The position numbers and the translations under genes are program-made. DNA of 64,000 nucleotides from Chondrosia reniformis (taxonomy: Eukaryota; Porifera; Demospongiae; Chondrillida; Chondrillidae), in contig OX359190.1 of NCBI GenBank assembly GCA_947172415.1, forward strand, positions 7,936,001 to 8,000,000, given 5' to 3'. The notes beneath the pieces are model-generated. The model was not told the origin of the DNA. It was given only the letters and a program-made list of their open reading frames with translations, and did no database searches. Positions 12,101 through 18,765 of the stretch are shown here, in pieces (position 1 is the stretch's first letter; every line of letters starts with the position of its first letter).

Positions 12101-13143
12101 TTAGCAAACAAACATATTGAACTAGGTAGCCCTCTATATTGTTACTATATTGTATAAAAATATTAAACAATTTCTACAAAAATAGTGAAAATGTAGGGAT
12201 GGCACAAAAAGTACAGAAATAAGAAATGATGTTACACAGTGAAGCATTAGCTGTGCATGAATCATACAAGCATGTTGCAACATATCTCTACATCTGGCAA
12301 CATTGGTATAGGAACTGGGGCAGGTGAAGCTGCAGTCCCCCTAACATTTATACTCCACATAGAGACCTTTTTAAACTAGACCACAGCCATCAGATGCACT
12401 CTGCTTTGCACATTTCAGTAATTAAGTATAGCCACTATTTAATATTGCTAAAAGAAAAGGTCATAGCTGATGGATATAAAGGATACCCAGCTACCAAGCC
12501 TTACAATTGTTAGTGGTTGATCTGTAAACATAGTGTATCTACGTACCTCAAGAACCAATGACCTTTCAGAATAAGGTAAAGTGGAACAGAACTTTTTTAA
12601 CTAGACCTAGCTGAACACAAGGGCCTAGGTAGCATACTTCAGAATGAACACTTGCTTGCCTTTAAATAGGCTGCATAACAGCGCTCGTCTTGCTGTTAGA
12701 AGGTAAAGGAAAGCTTTGTTCCAAGTTACCCTCCTGTCGTTCCACTTTACCCTACACCTTTAATCACTCTTTTCGACCGTTACAGACATATAGGATAAAT
12801 GCTCTGGCGCAGATATCGCTTATTATGTTGCTGCTACAAGAAGCCCAAGGTATTCATGGAAGTACTAAGGACATTCTCTATTCCAAATTGTTAATTAGCT
12901 AAGGGAAAGTTAGCTCAACAAAAACATATAAACCTCTTCTTAAAATGGCCGGTGTGTGTAGTCATAAATTATCTCGTAGTCTAGACTGTCTATGGTTTAA
13001 CAAATAAGTAGTAGATACAACAGCTGCGAGAATACACGTACTGGTCTAGCAATGCATACATAATACAGTACTACCAACTTACGTGTAACGTGAAGGAGAT
13101 TAAACGCGGCCAGGAATAACAGAACTAGCGTTGCGCACGACAT
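1..13143 (-). CDS. Modular secreted/cell-surface gene with repeated Cys-domain + Ser/Thr linker (3' end outside window)
   Basis: I do not recognise the family. My model, read on the minus strand, is 13143-13083, 6587-6043, 1004-827 (or 785), 761-397 and 172-<1. Exon phases agree at every junction (1, 0, 1, 0). Exon 1 is a signal peptide, so the product should enter the secretory pathway. Exons 2 and 4 carry the same domain: motif EDMC, then C-x5/6-C-x4-C, then a Pro-Cys-Glu-(Asp/Glu)-Pro-Tyr motif followed by short beta-type segments. Exons 3 and 5 share a (F/Y)MxCxMP motif followed by a Ser/Thr/Pro linker encoded by a 21-bp minisatellite. The repeating unit is therefore a symmetrical two-exon module, which can duplicate without breaking frame. 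A Gypsy element lies in the 5-kb intron between exons 2 and 3. A mucin-like adhesion or immune-type surface protein is plausible, but the function is unknown. Confidence 0.55.
397..761 (-). CDS. Exon 4 of the modular secreted gene: second Cys-domain
   Basis: The acceptor TGTATTTAG is at 762 and the donor TCT|GTGAGT at 396. Two leading bases plus 121 codons keep phase with exons 3 and 5. It carries KEDMCDSLESI, the three-Cys cluster CDISEDCITLLC and LYPCEDPYAVGVLVD, all aligned with exon 2. It lacks the long Pro-rich start of exon 2 and has only a short VAPSPTPDP spacer. Confidence 0.55.
785..1004 (-). CDS. Exon 3 of the modular secreted gene: Ser/Thr/Pro linker with alternative donors
   Basis: The acceptor TACTTCAG|GTTACAG is at 1005. 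The exon reads RIFMFCEMP and then about seven copies of a SATPSTS unit. Two phase-1 donors fit the next exon. CAG|GTAAGC at 826 leaves a 65-nt intron; CAG|GTACTC at 784 would leave only 23 nt. I favour the first, so the coding part would be 827-1004. The repeat unit normally reads CAG-CTACACC; one unit has mutated into the strong donor GTAAGC. Confidence 0.5.
786..930. repeat. 21-bp coding minisatellite in exon 3
   Basis: About seven units of GTGGAGGGTGTAGCTGAGGAT with point variants (GAGAGTGTAGC, GATGGGCTTACC). The unit length is a multiple of three and encodes SATPSTS on the minus strand. Confidence 0.85.
1329..1556 (-). repeat. 3' LTR of the Gypsy element
   Basis: 228 bp, aligned base for base to 5515-5742 with a few substitutions. 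Its inner end is mutated (TTAA in place of TGTA on the minus strand). Confidence 0.92.
1553..2053 (-). pseudogene. pol: Gypsy integrase C-terminal (GPY/F) segment
   Basis: The ORF includes YQPGNLVWLHS, then GPYEVIKRL and VVHFNRLK, the usual end of Gypsy integrases (GPY/F module). It stops at the LTR boundary. It is separated from the integrase core by a stop near 2120. Confidence 0.85.
1557..1570 (-). promoter_or_regulatory. Polypurine tract of the Gypsy element
   Basis: On the minus strand AAAAGAGGGGATGA ends exactly at the inner boundary of the 3' LTR, the standard position for plus-strand priming. Confidence 0.75.
2126..3180 (-). pseudogene. pol: Gypsy integrase remnant
   Basis: 3180-2680 contains the H2C2 zinc-binding segment (HLGAEKTHSRI, RFYWPG), but its C-terminal pair is frame-shifted. 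2695-2126 holds the catalytic core with the three expected acidic positions: MDITEPFP, HSDQGRQFES and the Glu in GQVERFNRTL. The core ORF is intact by itself but not joined to the zinc-binding part. Confidence 0.9.
3128..4737 (-). pseudogene. pol: Gypsy reverse transcriptase and RNase H remnant
   Basis: 4737-4300 holds the RT N-terminus (HRIDTGSHPRIRQP, SPWASPLVLVRKKD). The frame then breaks, and 4147-3314 continues with the palm (FGLCNTPATFQRL, catalytic YLDDVI) and the thumb (FLGLCNYYRRFI). RNase H follows with LDTDASNVGIDAVLSQ, KELLAVV and RTDHGS. The end of RNase H continues in another frame at 3313-3128 (HRAGKKHGNTDALSR). Several frame changes make this a pseudogene. Confidence 0.9.
4761..5479 (-). 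pseudogene. gag: Gypsy gag remnant
   Basis: 5479-5102 encodes a capsid-like N-terminus (motifs LPETFNGEG, WRKQEQLWLRVRLVG) typical of metazoan Gypsy gag, then shifts frame. 5030-4761 reads on as a Gln/Ser/Pro-rich tail. No CCHC knuckle and no D(T/S)GA protease motif is visible before the RT linker starts near 4737. I infer an internal deletion of the gag-protease junction. Confidence 0.75.
5496..5513 (-). promoter_or_regulatory. Primer binding site, tRNA-Ser type
   Basis: On the minus strand the 18 nt start TGGCGTAGTCGG and end AGGAT. They complement the CCA-tailed 3' end of animal tRNA-Ser (acceptor CGACTACG, T-arm side ATCCTGC), which I know from the human tRNA-Ser(AGA) sequence. One base separates the site from the LTR. 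Confidence 0.8.
5515..5742 (-). repeat. 5' LTR of the Gypsy element
   Basis: 228 bp, with perfect TGTA/TACA ends. It directly adjoins the tRNA-Ser primer site (one spacer base) and, on the other side, the CTAG target duplication. Confidence 0.93.
6043..6587 (-). CDS. Exon 2 of the modular secreted gene: Pro/Ser/Thr stretch plus Cys-domain
   Basis: The acceptor (CTGGCAG) is at 6588 and the donor GAG|GTTAGT at 6042; 181 complete codons lie between after two leading bases. The N-terminal half is a low-complexity PTSPSPTSPS stretch made by a 15-bp repeat. The C-terminal half holds KEDMCNSL, then CSKSDNCTILEC, then LLPCEEPYGIAIFV. This matches exon 4 (CDISEDCITLLC, LYPCEDPYAVGVLV) in residue spacing. 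The domain is Asn-rich with several N-x-S/T sites, consistent with an extracellular location. Confidence 0.55.
6443..6515. repeat. 15-bp coding minisatellite
   Basis: About five copies of GAGGTTGGGGAGGGT within exon 2 of the modular secreted gene, encoding a PTSPS unit. Confidence 0.8.
6588..8380. other. Intronic stretch without a gene
   Basis: AT-rich, no convincing coding signal on either strand. It holds only a possible tRNA-like A-box remnant near 7108-7150. Confidence 0.5.
7108..7152 (-). repeat. tRNA-like A-box remnant (possible SINE head)
   Basis: On the minus strand, TGTAGCTCAGTAGCAGAGC matches a tRNA D-arm/A-box, followed by CTCTGGTTGTCATAAC, which looks like an anticodon arm. No clear T-arm or B-box follows, so it is not a functional tRNA. 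Confidence 0.35.
8400..8500 (+). mobile_element. 3' tail of a CR1/L2-like LINE
   Basis: The segment AAGTAGCCTCTGGCTAATTG followed by a CCCAGTATAAATAA end and (AAGTG)n matches the tail of the LINE at 13547-15922 (AAGTAGCCATTTGGCTAAGT, CCAGTATAATAATG). Only the tail is present. Confidence 0.55.
8570..9665 (-). mobile_element. RTE-like non-LTR retrotransposon fragment
   Basis: A minus-strand, frame-broken reverse transcriptase. 9440-9360 gives the motif A region (CIDLEKAFD). 9328-8993 gives RQGCTLS and FADDLALVNE. 8966-8604 gives the C-terminus LLYGSETWTL, MRYLRRV, NEDIRRRLG, characteristic of endonuclease/RT LINEs of the RTE/BovB type. The endonuclease is missing, so the copy is 5' truncated. 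Confidence 0.8.
9666..10880. other. Intronic stretch without a gene
   Basis: AT-rich sequence with no supportable exon. Around 9938-9990 it has a GGTTAATTGAGG/GATAATCGAG segment similar to the pogo-like remnant at 21440-21507. Confidence 0.4.
10881..11075 (-). CDS. Short CpG-rich ORF resembling the N-terminus of Crypton/QRICH1-type recombinase-derived proteins
   Basis: The ATG at 11075 opens a 64-codon ORF in a locally CpG-rich patch. It has a basic stretch (EPRRKRLKL) that could be a nuclear signal, then KRFGHASAEDLSYLAEKQNNK. The second part resembles the start of domesticated tyrosine-recombinase proteins (RFxxxSxxEL...), but the expected NTKxSTxWAV continuation is absent and the ORF stops soon after. 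It may be a truncated transposon gene or a first exon nested in an intron. Recognition is from memory and weak. Confidence 0.35.
   Translation of the reverse strand: MDKENSEPRRKRLKLVKNPTITYRYLPSATAAVSPSKRFGHASAEDLSYLAEKQNNKLLFSLFE
11137..11248. repeat. Foldback (MITE-like) element with GC-rich loop
   Basis: Two 41-bp arms, TAGTTATAACCC...AAAATACAAT and its reverse complement, align without gaps and mostly match. The 30-bp loop is made of CCTCGG/CTTCGC repeats. It is far more GC-rich than the flanks. It is a compact hairpin, probably a nonautonomous DNA element. Confidence 0.75.
11249..13082. other. Intronic stretch with one minisatellite, no gene
   Basis: No supportable coding sequence. It contains a 30-bp array at 11960-12075. 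A short inverted pair, AGGTAAAGTGGAAC near 12575 and GTTCCACTTTACCC near 12737, may be another small foldback. Confidence 0.45.
11960..12075. repeat. 30-bp minisatellite
   Basis: About four copies of a unit beginning TTTGCCCCTCCCCCTTCC and ending ACCTTGAGACAG. Confidence 0.9.
13083..13143 (-). CDS. Signal-peptide first exon of the modular secreted gene
   Basis: The ATG is at 13143-13141 on the minus strand. Twenty codons follow, with a hydrophobic core (LVLLFLAAF), then donor C|GTAAGT at 13082, phase 1. The next candidate exon (6587-6043) begins with two bases after a TTCTGGCAG acceptor, which fits phase 1. The region is rich in CpG compared with its surroundings, as expected for a promoter-proximal exon. 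Linking it to the downstream domain exons is inference from phase, strand and the need for a leader. Confidence 0.5.
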
Positions 13144-13302
13144 TACTTTCCCTAAAGACAATCTGCGATCGCCAGAACTTGTTGGGATTGTGTAAAACCT
13201 TGTGCACGTATTTTTACTACCGCAATTCGGGAAATTTTCGTGGGAAACACTTTCGTGTTAAAATATTTTGTTTGGGGGCAACCACGAAAATACGTTGAGA
13301 AA
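13144..13302. promoter_or_regulatory. Possible bidirectional promoter, CpG-rich
   Basis: It lies between the minus-strand signal-peptide ATG (13143) and a plus-strand ATG at 13303. The latter opens a 15-codon first-exon candidate (MEAYERDLCVV) ending at donor CAG|GTATCG (13347). The interval has many CpG dinucleotides in an AT-rich setting. I found no following exon for the plus-strand candidate. Confidence 0.35.
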
Positions 13303-13741
13303 ATGGAGGCTTACGAAAGGGATCTCTGTGTCGTCCTTGCGCTGCAGGTATCGCAGTAGAGCCATTTTCAGCTGTTTGTGTGGCCGTATGTTATATATAC
13401 GTAGATCATACAACGCGTTATTATTTCGTTGTTAAAAATATTTCGATCCACAGAGGCTATTATAATTATAATACTCAGCCACACACCGAACATCCTATTG
13501 TACTACTACATATTTATGGGGTGCCGTTGATGTCAAAAATGCTCTTTATCATTATTATCATTATTAAATCATTATTATACTGGTGACTCCACTTAGCCAA
13601 ATGGCTACTTTACAGGGAGTCCAGTGAAGTAACAAACAAATAGTACATAGTAATATGAAAGAGTAAGATGAGGTAATAAAAAGAGAAAGGGAATGATAAT
13701 AATCATGGGTGACATTGGAATACATTCATAGTAATAGTGGA

Positions 13742-15445
13742 TTAATAGGAGTTCCTTAATTGGGTTAATCTGTAGCTGATCGCCTTCTTCCCATATTCCT
13801 TGTGAACTTGATTCACACTCAGGTGGCCTCTTGCAGCCCCTCTTGTCTGATAATGGTGAACTGCTGATACTTTTGTTAAGAGATTTCTAAGGTACGATGG
13901 AGGAGACTTTCCTAGCCTAGGTTGCAATAGTTCTTGACTTAAAGAAAATAGTTTCTGCCGTTGTCTATCTGAGAGGGATGTCCAATTAAGGGTAGTTAGA
14001 GCCTCTGTTGCAGAAGAAGAATTAGGGACCTTCAGAATAATGCGACCTGCATAGTTTTGAAGCCGTTGAAGGTGGGCAGAGTCAATCAAGCAACAGGGGT
14101 CCCACACAAGGCTGCAATAGTCAAAACAAGTTGCAATGTAGGCAAAATAGAAAGCTTTCAGAGCGTTGACAGGTAGGAACCAGGAGAGTCTCCTCATTAG
14201 GTGGACATTACGTGAGGCAGATTTGACTATGCTATCTATGTGGGGTCGCCAGTGCAGATGGTGATCAATAATGACCCCCAAAAGCTTAAAGGTCTCAACT
14301 TGTTCAATAATAGAACCATTGGAGGTGATGTTCAGGGCTGAAGGGCGTTTCCTCCTAGGGTGAATCAACATACATTTAGACTTTGCTATATTTAGGGACA
14401 GGCCATTGTCAATCAGCCACTGGTTCACACATGACATAATAGCGTTCAACCTTGAACTAATACTGTCAGATGTCTTGCCAGATGCAAAGATGGTAGTGTC
14501 ATCCGCGAACAAAGCTGTCTGCAAAGGAAAAGTTGTGGCTGCAGGAAGATCGTTGATGTACATTGAAAATAGGAGGGGACCAAGAACTGAGCCTTGTGGG
14601 ACACCAGAGCCAATGTGGAGATATGGTGAGACTGTGTCGTTAGCAGCAACTGCTTGAACTCTGTTGGAAAGATAGGACTTAATCCACTGGCACAAGTGAA
14701 AGCTCAAATTGAATTGAACTCTCAACTTGTGAAGAAGAAGAGAGTGGTTGATAGTGTCAAAAGCCTTTGCTATGTCCAGATACACAACGCCAACCATATC
14801 TCCGCTGTCTAAAGATTTATACCAGGAGTCAGTGAGGTACAAAAGAAGGGATTGCGTAGAGTGACCACGTCTAAAACCAGATTGGAGTGGATGAAGAAGG
14901 TTATTTCTTTCCAAGTGGTCAGTTATAATAGTTACTACATACATTTCTGCTACTTTGCTGGCTGCCGGGAGCATTGATATAGGGTGGTAGTTTGAGCAGA
15001 TAGAAGTGGGACCCTTCTTATGAATGGGATGGATAATAGCTGACTTCCATTGACTAGGAAAAGAACTTGAGGTAATAGAGGAATTGATAATAGCTGACAA
15101 AGGGGTAGATAGAGCTTCAGGTGAAGATCGTAAAACTGCAGCACTAATAGTGTCAACACCAGATGAAGTCTTAGGCTTGAGTTCAGATAAAAGAGCAGCG
15201 CAGGTAGATGGAGACATTAAAGGTAGATTGCAAACATCAACATGAGCAGAAGGACTTCGTGGTACAACTGAGTCATAGACAACTGCCTGATTTGCTGAGG
15301 TGATCGAGGCAAAGTAGGAATTGAGACTAGATGCAGATGGAGTGTTAGTGACTGATGACTTAGAAGAAAGACCATTGTATTTGCAGACTTTAATTGCTGA
15401 CCATAGGTTAGAGGGATGGACTTTCTTTGCCATAAGATCAGACAC
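13742..15445 (-). CDS. LINE reverse transcriptase ORF, long and open
   Basis: 567 codons without a stop. RT motifs in order: KSAIIHPIHKKG, GFRRGHSTQSLL, VVYLDIAKAFDTINHSLL (motif A), SGVPQGSVLGPLLF, FADDTTIF (motif C, catalytic FADD), KSKCMLIHP, LLGVIID and the C-terminal LVWDPCC region. PQGSVLGPLLF and FADDT place it in the CR1/L2/Jockey group. Copying RNA into DNA at a nicked target is its known role. The missing 5' part means this copy cannot act alone. Confidence 0.88.
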   Translation of the reverse strand: MSDLMAKKVHPSNLWSAIKVCKYNGLSSKSSVTNTPSASSLNSYFASITSANQAVVYDSVVPRSPSAHVDVCNLPLMSPSTCAALLSELKPKTSSGVDTISAAVLRSSPEALSTPLSAIINSSITSSSFPSQWKSAIIHPIHKKGPTSICSNYHPISMLPAASKVAEMYVVTIITDHLERNNLLHPLQSGFRRGHSTQSLLLYLTDSWYKSLDSGDMVGVVYLDIAKAFDTINHSLLLHKLRVQFNLSFHLCQWIKSYLSNRVQAVAANDTVSPYLHIGSGVPQGSVLGPLLFSMYINDLPAATTFPLQTALFADDTTIFASGKTSDSISSRLNAIMSCVNQWLIDNGLSLNIAKSKCMLIHPRRKRPSALNITSNGSIIEQVETFKLLGVIIDHHLHWRPHIDSIVKSASRNVHLMRRLSWFLPVNALKAFYFAYIATCFDYCSLVWDPCCLIDSAHLQRLQNYAGRIILKVPNSSSATEALTTLNWTSLSDRQRQKLFSLSQELLQPRLGKSPPSYLRNLLTKVSAVHHYQTRGAARGHLSVNQVHKEYGKKAISYRLTQLRNSY

Positions 15446-15911
15446 ATAAGACTTCTTGGCTGATCTCTGCCACTTGATTGCGAAATTGTCTGTACCTTTT
15501 ATAATCAGTGTTTAGGCGGGTCCGCAGGAACTTCCGATGCAGGCGGTCACGGTAAATCATCTGCTTGCGTAGATCCCGTGTGATCCAGGGAGCATTGTGC
15601 TTCCGGGTCTTGACCTTCTTGAGGGGGGCATGAAGATCAAGGATGTCGGATAGGAGTAGATTGTAAATTTCAGTTTTATCAGATGGATCATCGAACATTT
15701 CAAGAATGCTCCATGGTGCTATCTCAAGGTCTGCATTGAAATCAGATTGATTGAAGTTCCTCATTGATCTCCGAAAAACAGTAGATACTTTCCGCAATAG
15801 GACAGATCTCCATTTGAAAATGGCGAAGCACATTAGGTGGTCACTAATCCCAAGATCAAGAGTGCCAGAATTCACAACAGAGTCAGGATCGTCAACAATA
15901 CATAGGTCCAA
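15438..15911 (-). pseudogene. LINE endonuclease C-terminus and linker
   Basis: The frame opens with LDLCIVDD and LDLGISDHL (the SDH of AP-type endonucleases), followed by a basic linker (APWITRDLRKQM). The endonuclease N-terminus is absent because the copy is truncated at 15922. A frameshift separates it from the RT frame. Confidence 0.75.
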
Positions 15912-15922
15912 TAGAGATTCAG

Positions 15923-16662
15923 ATGTTCATTTCTAATCCATGAGTCATAAAGATGGCAGAAAAGGGGCGACCAAAACTGGATGTTGACAGGAAGCAATTG
16001 GAATTTCTCACTATACCATATGTAAATAGTTGCATGGGTGATTGATTGCCTTCACTGGATAGTCCATGGTGATTTCAAGCATTTATGAAGCTAGTTAAAG
16101 CAGCATTAATACAGCCTGAGGGTATGAACACATGCATAGTGAAGGCAAAATAAGTCTGCAGGGTTTGTGGAATCCAGCCTTCAAAATGCATTAAATATCC
16201 TTACAAAGCTACATGTGACCCCACTGAATACATCTCTCCATAGGCATTCAATTTGAGTGTTATGAACACTTGCACCAGCGATGTAAGAACCTCTATTACT
16301 CCCCTGAACTGCTTCCATCCACCGCCAGACATCCACATTTTCTCCACCTTTGTCAGTTCTTACTCTTGATGGAATACCGTATTCTTCACAAGCTGCAGTA
16401 AACAATGGAAACACAGTGTTTGCACAATTGTTGTTGCTGCACTTTAAAAAAGTAATCAATCTTGAATAGCCATCTATACAACCATGAATCTAATTGCCAC
16501 TTTATCATTTTGTGGTTTCCATCAATGTGCCGTAGGCTGTTGGGTGAAGGAACAGAGTATGTTCTACGATAAATGCATGGAGTGAATGGCATGGCATTCC
16601 TGATCCAGTTTTGGTTGCCCCTTTTCTGCCATCTTTATGACTCATGGATTAGAAATGAGCAT
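15923..16662. repeat. 60-bp inverted repeat pair flanking the transposase remnant
   Basis: 15923-15982 and the reverse complement of 16603-16662 match over 60 bp with two mismatches (starting ATG(T/C)TCATTTCTAATCC). They may be subterminal repeats of the larger element or the ends of a nested one. No clear target duplication was seen at these inner ends. Confidence 0.85.
16181..16592 (-). pseudogene. Integrase-like (rve, DDE) transposase remnant
   Basis: Two overlapping frames together cover a retroviral-integrase-fold core: first Asp in RHIDGNHKMI, second Asp in SRVRTDKGGEN, and Glu in HNTQIECLWRDV. The NRGSYIAG segment before it is typical of this animal transposase group. A frame change near 16450 breaks it. 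The remnant sits between 60-bp inverted repeats (15923-15982 and 16603-16662). Confidence 0.75.
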
Positions 16663-16822
16663 GCTCAGTAGCATGTGTTATGTATGTCTAAGATTTTCTA
16701 TTACAGTAATTACATATACAAAATAAATAGGACTTCCTATTTAATAAATAGGATGTCCTATATAATAAATAGAACTCAAAATCTAAGAGCATTTTTGACA
16801 TCAACAGCACCCCATACATATT

Positions 16823-17892
16823 GATATAAATGTTTCTATCGTGTGAGAAATGTTCGTGGTTTGGGCCATATCCTGCTATTGAGCTTTAACCTTAAATATT
16901 GAAGGGGGGAATTTTAAGATCTTAAGTTGATCTTAAACTTTGACTTTATATCATCAATATCGATTGATACCATCATAAACCTTTGACAATATATGGTTCC
17001 ACTATACATTAACTTATAGTGTTTCAATCTTTTGAAGCTGTCTCCTGCAAGCAGTACCTGCCCTCTGCATACTTCTTTCTACATTTTTAATGTTTATAAG
17101 AATGTTTTTGAATCAGAAAGACCATTATACTCATGATCATATAAAAATGAAACTTGGGTGCAGCTGAAAATGTTTCAGGCATATATAGACCAGACATATG
17201 ATGCAGAGACTCCAGTCCAGACATATTTCTACCTAGTAACTATACATTAATTTTATTATAGTGACTAATTGGCCCAATTTGCCGTAGTCCTTTCTTTTAG
17301 TTTATAGCATAAAGAATTAATAAACAATTATTATTATTATTATATATGATTAATTCATCATCAGATATATATGCATATACGTACATATGTGTATCATATT
17401 TTTGATTAATATGTGTGCCAATGTATAAAGCAATTAGAAAAATTATTTGTCACATTTTAGTTTTCAGACTTGCAAGTGTCTGTAACATAATACTCATATA
17501 CCTTACACAAGATTGTGTTAATTTTGTTCAAAGGCTGCAAGATTAGTTATGCATGGATCAGGACAAAGTGGTACCAGATTACCAGGCACTAAAGTGAAAA
17601 GATTGTTATCATTGAGCTGCATAGATACCTATAACATTACACCAATGAGGAAAAGGAATCATGTATATTATATATAATATATAACTTATTGTAACATATT
17701 TTCCACATGTAGCAGGCTCTATGTCAACTTTAATTACAATTGTGAATGTGTGGATTGTCTTAAAAATCATGCCAGAATAACTTCATTAGCCAGTTCAGTA
17801 GTTCTATAGTGTAATAGGATCATTATGCAGATTTATTAATCTCAAAAGTAAGCATTAACAATATAATTACCCAAGAATTGAAGTAAAATTAC
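16823..17892. other. Intergenic stretch without a gene
   Basis: AT-rich. No supportable exon, only microsatellite-like (TTA)n near 17325. 16950-17000 contains ATCAATATCGATTGAT, a palindrome. Confidence 0.45.
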
Positions 17893-18391
17893 CATATAGG
17901 TATATATATTCCCCCAGGTTGATCTCCAGTTGGTTTTACTATACGTGTAGAAAAGTAACCTGTGCCCAAAGCTGATCCAACAGCACAAGATATTCCAATG
18001 CAATCTGTTTCAATAGTACATGTGGCAGAATTTAAATTCTCAGAAGCTTTAAATACTTTCTTGATAGCCTTCATTAGAGAGCATGTGTTACAATCACAAA
18101 GGATGGGGAATGGAGAGGTTAAAGGTGATCTTGTCTTGTCGACATTATCAAGGTTATAGGTTATTTTGAAATCATTGTGCTTGTCGTATATATTTCCAGT
18201 AATGTAGTACATATATTGTACGTATGTAAAACCCTGTAATTAACTACTGCATATAGCAACTTACAGCAACATTTATTCCACAATTTGCGGGTTCAATGAT
18301 GATATTAATGGCAATTGTAATTGTATTAAAGAAAAAACTCTTAGTAACCATTTCAGAGCTGGTCACAACTTTATTAATCAGAGTTAGAGAT
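17893..18391 (-). CDS. Second gene of the Cys-domain family (two exons of one module)
   Basis: Exon A is 18391-18265 (acceptor TATGCTAG, donor GCT|GTAAGT). Exon B is 18233-17893 (acceptor AATTACAG, donor ATG|GTAATT). Exon A reads NTITIAINIIIEP-ANCGINVA, matching the PCEEPYGIAIFV region of the left gene. Exon B completes that domain and starts the next: CNTCSLMKAIKKVF, then CTIETDCIGISC. Phases are 2-0 and 0-2, so the pair is again a symmetrical module. It is a paralogue of the left gene, upstream of its signal exon. I could not place its start, its end or its leader. Confidence 0.5.
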
Positions 18392-18422
18392 CTAGCATAA
18401 AAAGAGGATTAGGTAGATTAAT

Positions 18423-18765
18423 TCAGAAATGAATTTCAAAAGTAATTAAGCCTATACATACCCAAGTGCAGTGGCATAAATATATATTCCCCTTGGTTGA
18501 TCTCCAATTGGCTTTACCAAGCGCATACGTAGTAAAAGAACCACTGCCTAGAGTAAATCCAACATCACAAGAAATTCCAACACAGCCTGTTTCAATGGTA
18601 CACATGCCAGAAGTCACTTGCAATGGCATAAAGATATATTCCCCCTGGTTGATCTCCAATTGGCTTTACTAATATAAACACATAGTAAAGGAACCAAAAG
18701 CGTTAATTGCATTCTTGATAACATTCATTAGAGGACACGTGTTACGAGTAATTGAATTTAGCATG
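18423..18765 (-). pseudogene. Decayed tandem copies of the Cys-domain exon
   Basis: The exon-B segment is repeated in broken form: CTIETGCVGISC is readable, then the frame meets stops. A 57-bp piece with ATATATTCCCCCTGGTTGAT occurs at both about 18478 and 18640 as well as in exon B. A CPLMNVIKNAI piece near 18735 matches CSLMKAIKKVF. This is local tandem duplication followed by decay. Confidence 0.5.

Larger units (their letters stand above)
13547..15922 (-). mobile_element. CR1/L2/Jockey-type LINE, 5' truncated
   Basis: The minus-strand LINE abuts the inner transposon repeat at 15922 exactly and ends next to the left TIR with a tail of TAATGA/ATAATG units. 15911-15438 is the end of the AP endonuclease (GISDHL) plus a basic linker. 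15445-13742 is a 567-codon open RT ORF. The two frames overlap by a few bases, so one frameshift separates them. The insertion is inside the DNA transposon. Confidence 0.85.
13515..16816 (-). mobile_element. DNA transposon (IS3EU-like candidate) with TIRs and 6-bp target duplication, split by a LINE
   Basis: The ends are a 32-bp inverted repeat with one mismatch: 13515-13546 (starts TATGGGGTGC) and 16785-16816 (ends GCACCCCATA). Immediately outside both ends is CATATT (13509-13514 and 16817-16822), a 6-bp target duplication. Inside, 16592-16181 encodes an integrase-like transposase on the minus strand. TAYG-type ends, a 6-bp duplication and an rve transposase fit what I recall of the IS3EU superfamily. 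A LINE fills 13547-15922, so the element has been split by later insertion. Confidence 0.7.
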
